Source of the DNA: an uncultured Ferrovibrio sp.
Lineage (GTDB): Bacteria > Pseudomonadota > Alphaproteobacteria > Ferrovibrionales > Ferrovibrionaceae
Length of the DNA: 64,000 nucleotides
Assembly (NCBI RefSeq): GCF_937960835.1
Contig: NZ_CALGPC010000013.1
Coordinates: 124,001 to 188,000, forward strand
Direction: 5' to 3'
The notes below the pieces were generated by a model. It saw only the letters and a program-made list of their open reading frames with translations. It had not been told where the DNA came from and searched no databases. This document shows, piece by piece, positions 59,305-64,000 of this stretch (its first letter is position 1; each line of letters opens with the position of its first letter). Position numbers and translations under genes: made by a program.

Positions 59305-59736
59305 ATGGCTTTCGTCATGCGTCGGGCTTCCATCATCGCCGCCATCGATTTGCGCCGTTTTGCCGCGGCGCTGGCCCTGCTGGCATTGCTGGTGCATGGC
59401 TTGCTGCCGCTGACGCAGAACGCCATTCAGCGCGTCCAGACCGCGCATGGCATCGAGCAGGTGGTGCTGTGTTCAGCACTCGGCTATCGCACCATCGCCC
59501 TGAAGGATGGCATGCCGGTGGATGCCGATCCGGCAAAGCCGCAGAAGATCAGCCAGAATTGCCCGGCCTGCCTGCTGCATAACCAGCTTGCGCAGGCTGT
59601 CCTGCCGGTGGGCGTGGCGCTGGCAGTGCCCAGCACCGCGATCACCATACTCTTTGGCGCTGCCTCTGACAGCACACCGGCGCAGGCCGGCTTCCTGCCG
59701 CCACAGGCCCGCGCGCCTCCCGTTTCCCTGTCCTGA
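59305..59736 (+). CDS. DUF2946 family protein (copper-locus membrane protein)
   Basis: 143 residues from the ATG at 59305 (the ATG at 59317 is the alternative). An N-terminal helix (LALLALLVHGLLPL) is followed by a small domain with a cysteine in VVLCSALG and CPACLLHNQLAQ, the CxxC...H pattern of DUF2946. A second hydrophobic stretch (AVLPVGVALAVPSTAITILF) lies near the C-terminus. These genes commonly sit beside copper transport or TonB-receptor genes. Function not established. Followed by PCuAC (43 bases) and the receptor. Confidence 0.75.
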   Translation: MAFVMRRASIIAAIDLRRFAAALALLALLVHGLLPLTQNAIQRVQTAHGIEQVVLCSALGYRTIALKDGMPVDADPAKPQKISQNCPACLLHNQLAQAVLPVGVALAVPSTAITILFGAASDSTPAQAGFLPPQARAPPVSLS

Positions 59737-59779
59737 TCCAACCCATCCTTCTTCACTCAGGATTTACGGGAGTCGTCCC

Positions 59780-60364
59780 ATGTCACATCGTCTTTCCGCG
59801 GGCGCCGCGGCGCTTGCCATCTCCGTCTTCGCCCAGTCCGTCATCGCGCTGCCTATCATCGCCCGGCCTGCCCTCGCCCATGACCACGGGCACCATGCTG
59901 CTTCGAGCCAGAAGGCCGCTGACCACCACCATGCCACGCCCGGCCATGCCGCGCCCGGTATGCAGGCAACCCAGAAGGTCGGCGATATCCAGATTCACCG
60001 GCCCTATGCCCGTGCCACGCCGGCCAAGGTCGGCGGCGTGTTCATGATCCTGCAGAATGCCGGCGGTGCAGCCGACAAGCTCATCAAGGCCGCCTCGCCG
60101 GTGGCTGAAAACGTCGAGCTGCATACCAATGTGAAAGACGGCGAGACCATGCGCATGCGCCAGGTCGAGGCGATCGAGATCCCGGCGCAGGGCAGGACCG
60201 AGCTCGCGCCCGGCGGCTATCACGTCATGCTGATCGGCCTGAAGCAGGCCCTGAAGGAAGGCGGCCAGTTTCCGCTGACCTTGACCTTCGAGAAGGCAGG
60301 CAGCGTGACGCTTGAGGTGCCGGTGACCAAGGCCGGCGCGTCCGGCGGCCATCACCACCACTAA
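59780..60364 (+). CDS. Periplasmic copper chaperone PCu(A)C family
   Basis: 194 residues from the ATG at 59780. Signal peptide, then a histidine-rich linker (HDHGHHAA, DHHHATPGHAA), then the PCuAC domain. The copper site is visible as VELHTNVKDGETMRMRQVEA and PGGYHVMLIGLKQAL (H...M...H.M pattern). C-terminus ends in GGHHHH. Carries Cu(I)/Cu(II) in the periplasm, often for cytochrome oxidase. Middle gene of the copper-like cluster. Confidence 0.9.
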   Translation: MSHRLSAGAAALAISVFAQSVIALPIIARPALAHDHGHHAASSQKAADHHHATPGHAAPGMQATQKVGDIQIHRPYARATPAKVGGVFMILQNAGGAADKLIKAASPVAENVELHTNVKDGETMRMRQVEAIEIPAQGRTELAPGGYHVMLIGLKQALKEGGQFPLTLTFEKAGSVTLEVPVTKAGASGGHHHH

Positions 60365-60388
60365 CGCGCCAGCCGACGGAGCTTCATC

Positions 60389-62440
60389 ATGAAGATGACC
60401 GGCCTGCTTCGGGCAGGAACGGTGGCGCTTGGCCTGACGCCAGCCATCGCGGCGGCGCAGACCATCACCCCGCCCTTGAACGTTACCGCTTCACCGGATG
60501 TGCCATCGATGACCGTGCCCGATGCCGCAGAGGCGCGGCAGCGCATCGAGAAGACGCCGGGCGGCGTCGCTCTGGTGCCCGCCGAAGACGTCCGCGACGG
60601 CCGCGCCAACACCGTGAAGGACATCCTCGACTATGTGCCCGGCGTCTTCGCGCAGTCGAAATACGGCCAGGAGGATTCGCGGCTGGCGATCCGCGGCTCC
60701 GGCCTGTCGCGCAATGTGCATCTGCGCGGCACCCGCATCCTGCGCGACGGCATCCCGGTCACCGATGCCGATGGCGCCGGGGATACGATGGAGATCGATC
60801 CGCTGGCGGTGGATTATACCGAGATCTACAAGGGCGCGAATGCCCTGCAATACGGCGCATCCCTGCTGGGCGGCGCGGTGAATTTCGTCAGCCCGACCGG
60901 CCGCAGCCAGCCCGGTTTCCTGCTGCGCCAGGAACTTGGCAGTTTCGGCGCGCTGCGCAGCCAGTTCGGCGCAGGCGGCGTGCATGGTGATTACGATTAC
61001 CACGTCACGCCGACCTACAGCCATTCGAACGGCTTCCGCGACCATACCGGGCAGTATTACCGGCGGCTCAACGGCAATTTCGGCTATCGCTTCGGCGGCG
61101 GGGCCGAGACCCGCTTCTTCCTCTTTGCCGCCGATATCGACCAGAAGACCCCAAGCGCGCTGACCAAGGCGCAGGCCTTGTCCAATCCGAAGCAGACCGC
61201 AGCCTCCAGCTTCCGGGGCAATACCAAGCGCAACATCGATGCGGTGCGCGGCGCCAACAAGACGACCTTCCTCACCGATACCGGCGAGATCACGGTGGGC
61301 GCCTTCCTGGCCAGCCGGAAACTCTTTCATCCGCTCTATGGCGGCTTCAACGCCGTGATCGACAATGACGAGATCAACGGCGGCGGCTTTGCGCGCTGGA
61401 CCGATGAACAGCGGATCGGCGGCCATCGCAACGAGACGACGCTCGGCGTGAATTATTTCGCCGGCCAGATGGATGCCAGGCAGTTCGCCAATATTGGCGG
61501 GCGGCGCGGCAACCTGATCTCGGATTCCGATCAGATTTCGCGCAGCTGGGAAATCTATGGCGAGAATGCCTTCTACATTCTCCCTGAGGTCGCCGTGATC
61601 GCCGGGCTGCAGGGCAGCCTCGCCTACCGCGAATACGAGGATCATTTCCTTGGCAATGGCGATCAGAGCTTCCGGCGGCATTTCGACAGCATCAATCCGA
61701 AGCTCGGCATCCGCTGGGACGTCACGCCGCAGCATCAGCTCTTCGCCAACCTGAACTGGTCGAGCGAGCCGCCGCCCTTCTTTGAGCTTGGCACGACCAC
61801 GGTGCAGCAGGATCTGAAGGCGCAGGAATCGAAGACGCTGGAATTCGGCGCCCGCGGGCGCAGCGGCGATCTCGCCTGGGATGCCGCGCTCTACCGCGCC
61901 TGGCTGGACAATGAGCTGCAGTACCAGACGATCGACAGCATCACCAATGTCTTCAACGCCGGCAGGACGATGCATCAGGGCGTCGAGCTCGGCGGCGCCT
62001 GGACCGCCCTGCGCGACAGCTTACAGCCGGGCGACAGAACCACCCTTCGCGCCGCCTATACCTTCAGCGATTTCCGCTTCGATGGCGATCCGGTCTTCGG
62101 CGACAACGACATCCCCGGCGCGCCGCGCCATTTCCTGCGTGCGGAACTGCGCTACACCCATGCGGACGGCTGGTATTTCGGCCCGAATGTCGAATGGGTG
62201 CCGCAGGGCTACTACGCCGACAATGCCAACACGCTGAAGACGGAGGCCTACGCCCTGCTCGGGGCGAAGGCGGGCTATGACTTCGACAACGGCCTGCGTA
62301 TCTTCCTCGATGGCCGCAACCTGCTGGACAAGGCCTATATTTCCAACACCAATGTCGCAGCCACAGCGACGCCGGCCTCGGCCCTGTTCAATCCGGGCGA
62401 TGGCCGCGCCATCTATGCCGGCATGGAGTTCCGCTGGTAG
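60389..62440 (+). CDS. TonB-dependent outer-membrane receptor (probable copper-locus receptor)
   Basis: 683 residues. Signal peptide ending AIAAAQ, plug domain (VKDILDYVPGVFAQSKYGQE, RLAIRGSGLSRNVHLRGTRI, GANALQYGASLLGGAVNFVS) and a beta-barrel ending FRW with the terminal aromatic residue. The TonB box is not clear. Follows the PCuAC gene by 24 bases. Ligand unknown; the neighbours suggest copper or a copper complex, as for OprC-like receptors. A Fe or other ligand cannot be excluded. Confidence 0.9.
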   Translation: MKMTGLLRAGTVALGLTPAIAAAQTITPPLNVTASPDVPSMTVPDAAEARQRIEKTPGGVALVPAEDVRDGRANTVKDILDYVPGVFAQSKYGQEDSRLAIRGSGLSRNVHLRGTRILRDGIPVTDADGAGDTMEIDPLAVDYTEIYKGANALQYGASLLGGAVNFVSPTGRSQPGFLLRQELGSFGALRSQFGAGGVHGDYDYHVTPTYSHSNGFRDHTGQYYRRLNGNFGYRFGGGAETRFFLFAADIDQKTPSALTKAQALSNPKQTAASSFRGNTKRNIDAVRGANKTTFLTDTGEITVGAFLASRKLFHPLYGGFNAVIDNDEINGGGFARWTDEQRIGGHRNETTLGVNYFAGQMDARQFANIGGRRGNLISDSDQISRSWEIYGENAFYILPEVAVIAGLQGSLAYREYEDHFLGNGDQSFRRHFDSINPKLGIRWDVTPQHQLFANLNWSSEPPPFFELGTTTVQQDLKAQESKTLEFGARGRSGDLAWDAALYRAWLDNELQYQTIDSITNVFNAGRTMHQGVELGGAWTALRDSLQPGDRTTLRAAYTFSDFRFDGDPVFGDNDIPGAPRHFLRAELRYTHADGWYFGPNVEWVPQGYYADNANTLKTEAYALLGAKAGYDFDNGLRIFLDGRNLLDKAYISNTNVAATATPASALFNPGDGRAIYAGMEFRW

Positions 62441-62492
62441 CGTCTTAAATTAATTTAACTCGGCGGCGAGCCGGGATTTCGCCATAGTGGTC

Positions 62493-62531
62493 GGGCCTGA
62501 AGCATATCGCTTCGGGCCCTTCCCGTTTTTT
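62493..62531 (+). terminator. Terminator after the TonB receptor
   Basis: 11-base-pair stem with one G-U (GGGCCTGAAGC / GCTTCGGGCCC, 62493-62519), loop ATATC, followed by TTCCCGTTTTTT. It separates the copper locus from the ABC gene. Confidence 0.85.
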
Positions 62532-62572
62532 GCAGCCTCCAGTATTTGCGGTCTACAGTTTCTGAGGTCCGA

Positions 62573-64000
62573 ATGTCGCGATTTGCCGCCTTCTTCCGCG
62601 CCGTCTGGTGTCTGGCCAAGCCCTATTTCCTCGATCCCCAGGTCCGCCTCGGCGCCTGGATGCTGCTCGTTGCCATCGTCGCGCTGAACCTGGCCAGCGT
62701 GGGCTTAAGCGTGTGGTTCAATTACTGGTACAACGATTTCTACAACGCCCTGCAGGAGAAGGATTTTGACAGCTTCAAGACCCTGCTGCTGTATTTTGCC
62801 GGCGTTGCCGCCGCCTTCATCGTCGTCGCCGTCTACAAATACTATCTGCAATCGCTGCTGGAGGTGCGCTGGCGCCGGTGGCTGACCGAGCATTGGGCAC
62901 GCGACTGGCTGGAGGACAAGCGCTATTACCACATGCAGATGCTCGGGCTGGATACCGACAACCCGGACCAGCGCATTGCCGAGGATCTGCGGCTTTTTCC
63001 CGCCTATTCGCTGTCGCTGACGCTTGGCCTGCTCAATGCCGTCGTCTCGCTGGTTTCCTTCCTTGGCATTCTGTGGACCCTGTCGGGCGATTTCGCCATC
63101 GCCCTGGGCGGCACCGAATATCACATCCCCGGCTACATGGTCTGGGTCGCCATCGTCTATGCCGCCGCCGGCACCTGGCTGACCCATCTGATCGGCCGGC
63201 CGCTGGTGCGGCTCAATTTCGACAAGCAGCGCGTGGAAGCCGATTTCCGCTTCCATCTGGTGCGCATCCGCGAACATGCCGAAAGCATCGCCTTCCAGAA
63301 TGGCGAAACGGTCGAGCGGGCCGGGCTGGAGCGGCGTTTTGCCGCGGTGTTCGACAATTTCATCGCCATCATGAAGCGCACCAAGCTGCTCATCTGGTTC
63401 ACGTCAGGCTATGGCCAGATCGCCGTGATCTTCCCCTTCGTGGTCGGCGCGCCGCGCTATTTCAGCGGCGCTTTGCCGCTGGGCGGCCTGATGCAGACGG
63501 TTTCTGCCTTCGGCCAGGTGCAGGAGGCGCTCAGCTACATCATCAATGCCTATACCGAGATTGCCGAATGGCGCGCCGTGATCGAGCGTCTGACCGGCTT
63601 TCAGCGCGGCATGGAGAAGGCTCGCGCGCTCAGCGCCCGGTCGGCCATCGCGGTCTCACGCGAGGGCGACCGCATTGCGGTGAACGATCTCGCCCTTGGC
63701 CTGCCCGACGGCCGGGCGCTGTTGCAGGTGAATTCTCTTGCGCTGGCACCGGGCGAAAGCCTGCTGCTGCAGGGCCGCTCAGGCGGCGGCAAGACGACAC
63801 TGCTGCGCGCGCTCGCCGGGCTGTGGCTGTTCGGCCGCGGCAAGGTGATGCGGCCTGCGGACGAGCAGAGCCTGTTCCTGCCGCAGAAACCCTATCTGCC
63901 GCTGGGAAGCCTGCGCGCGGCGCTCGCCTATCCACATGATCCGGCGCGTTTCAGCGAGGCGGATTATCGTGCGGCGCTGGAGGCACTTGATCTTGCGCAT
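62573..64000 (+). CDS. SbmA/BacA/YddA-type ABC transporter, fused permease-ATPase (3' cut by window)
   Basis: 476 residues are visible from the ATG at 62573; the frame stays open to the window edge. N-terminal ABC_membrane_2 domain with 4-6 helices and FNYWYNDFYNALQEKDFDSF, the hallmark of the SbmA/BacA family. Then RLNFDKQRVEADFRFHLVRI and, from ~400, Walker A LLLQGRSGGGKTTLLRAL, continuing with QSLFLPQKPYLPLGSLRAAL. The signature and Walker B are beyond the edge. Homologues take up antimicrobial peptides, vitamin B12 or acyl chains. It follows a terminator, so it is transcribed separately from the copper locus. Confidence 0.88.
   Translation, partial: MSRFAAFFRAVWCLAKPYFLDPQVRLGAWMLLVAIVALNLASVGLSVWFNYWYNDFYNALQEKDFDSFKTLLLYFAGVAAAFIVVAVYKYYLQSLLEVRWRRWLTEHWARDWLEDKRYYHMQMLGLDTDNPDQRIAEDLRLFPAYSLSLTLGLLNAVVSLVSFLGILWTLSGDFAIALGGTEYHIPGYMVWVAIVYAAAGTWLTHLIGRPLVRLNFDKQRVEADFRFHLVRIREHAESIAFQNGETVERAGLERRFAAVFDNFIAIMKRTKLLIWFTSGYGQIAVIFPFVVGAPRYFSGALPLGGLMQTVSAFGQVQEALSYIINAYTEIAEWRAVIERLTGFQRGMEKARALSARSAIAVSREGDRIAVNDLALGLPDGRALLQVNSLALAPGESLLLQGRSGGGKTTLLRALAGLWLFGRGKVMRPADEQSLFLPQKPYLPLGSLRAALAYPHDPARFSEADYRAALEALDLAH

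Noticed and set aside
57348..59582. 744-codon open frame on the plus strand over rho
   Set aside because: Antisense to rho for most of its length; the remainder lies in spacer DNA. No recognisable domain.

Overview
The window looks like chromosomal DNA from a free-living, flagellated alphaproteobacterium of the Rhodospirillales type. The evidence is alphaproteobacterial signature content: the CtrA antagonist SciP, a FlbD-type sigma-54 activator with a degenerate receiver, adjacent hisZ-purA, a DUF3576-leuS-lptE-holA block, and a SAM-II-type riboswitch. GC is high and codon use is uniform. I see no rRNA, tRNA, CRISPR array, transposase, integrase or prophage gene, so it is a mostly vertical chromosomal segment. 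The genus cannot be fixed by reading alone.

Layout. (1) 1-15,943 is a flagellar cluster. The tail of fliJ runs rightward off the left edge. Everything else runs leftward: fliK, flgD, sciP, fliF, fliG, fliH, fliN, flbD, flhA, flhF, flhG, a second FliK-like gene, then an EamA transporter. A near-consensus sigma-54 site precedes fliK, an exact CtrA half-site precedes sciP, and an FlbD/CtrA-like motif cluster precedes fliF. (2) 16,118-24,760 holds a TPR-protein arginine methyltransferase fusion, a single-domain response regulator, a LysR-DODA dioxygenase pair, threonine aldolase, a JAMM peptidase, an RluD-type pseudouridine synthase and rpoH. (3) 24,778-28,350 holds cheW, a frameshifted chemoreceptor and a GAF protein. 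(4) 28,523-35,623 is housekeeping: purA, hisZ, an enoyl-CoA hydratase, mutM, ubiE and ubiB. (5) 35,711-38,446 holds two tandem porins with matching terminators. (6) 38,747-49,857 holds a second TPR-methyltransferase, DUF3576-leuS-lptE-holA, a WD40 plus COG0523 zinc-type GTPase pair, ogt, dienelactone hydrolase, a quinone oxidoreductase and a HugZ-like protein.

(7) 49,856-53,233 is the most interesting part: a leftward methionine-uptake operon (metN, metI, metQ). Its promoter is followed by a SAM-II-like aptamer, then a 28-codon cysteine-rich upstream ORF, a hairpin beside the next ribosome binding site, and two uncharacterised small genes before metN. This suggests two-layer control by SAM and by cysteine supply. 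(8) 53,339-62,531 holds a PAS protein with a Fur-box-like site, AraC plus DUF2000, sodC, nirK with an NnrR/FNR-like site, rho, and a DUF2946-PCuAC-TonB receptor locus that looks like copper handling. (9) The right edge cuts an SbmA/BacA/YddA-type ABC transporter.

Functionally the window joins flagellar assembly and its cell-cycle regulators, chemotaxis, ubiquinone and purine metabolism, envelope biogenesis, and sulfur, zinc and copper homeostasis.
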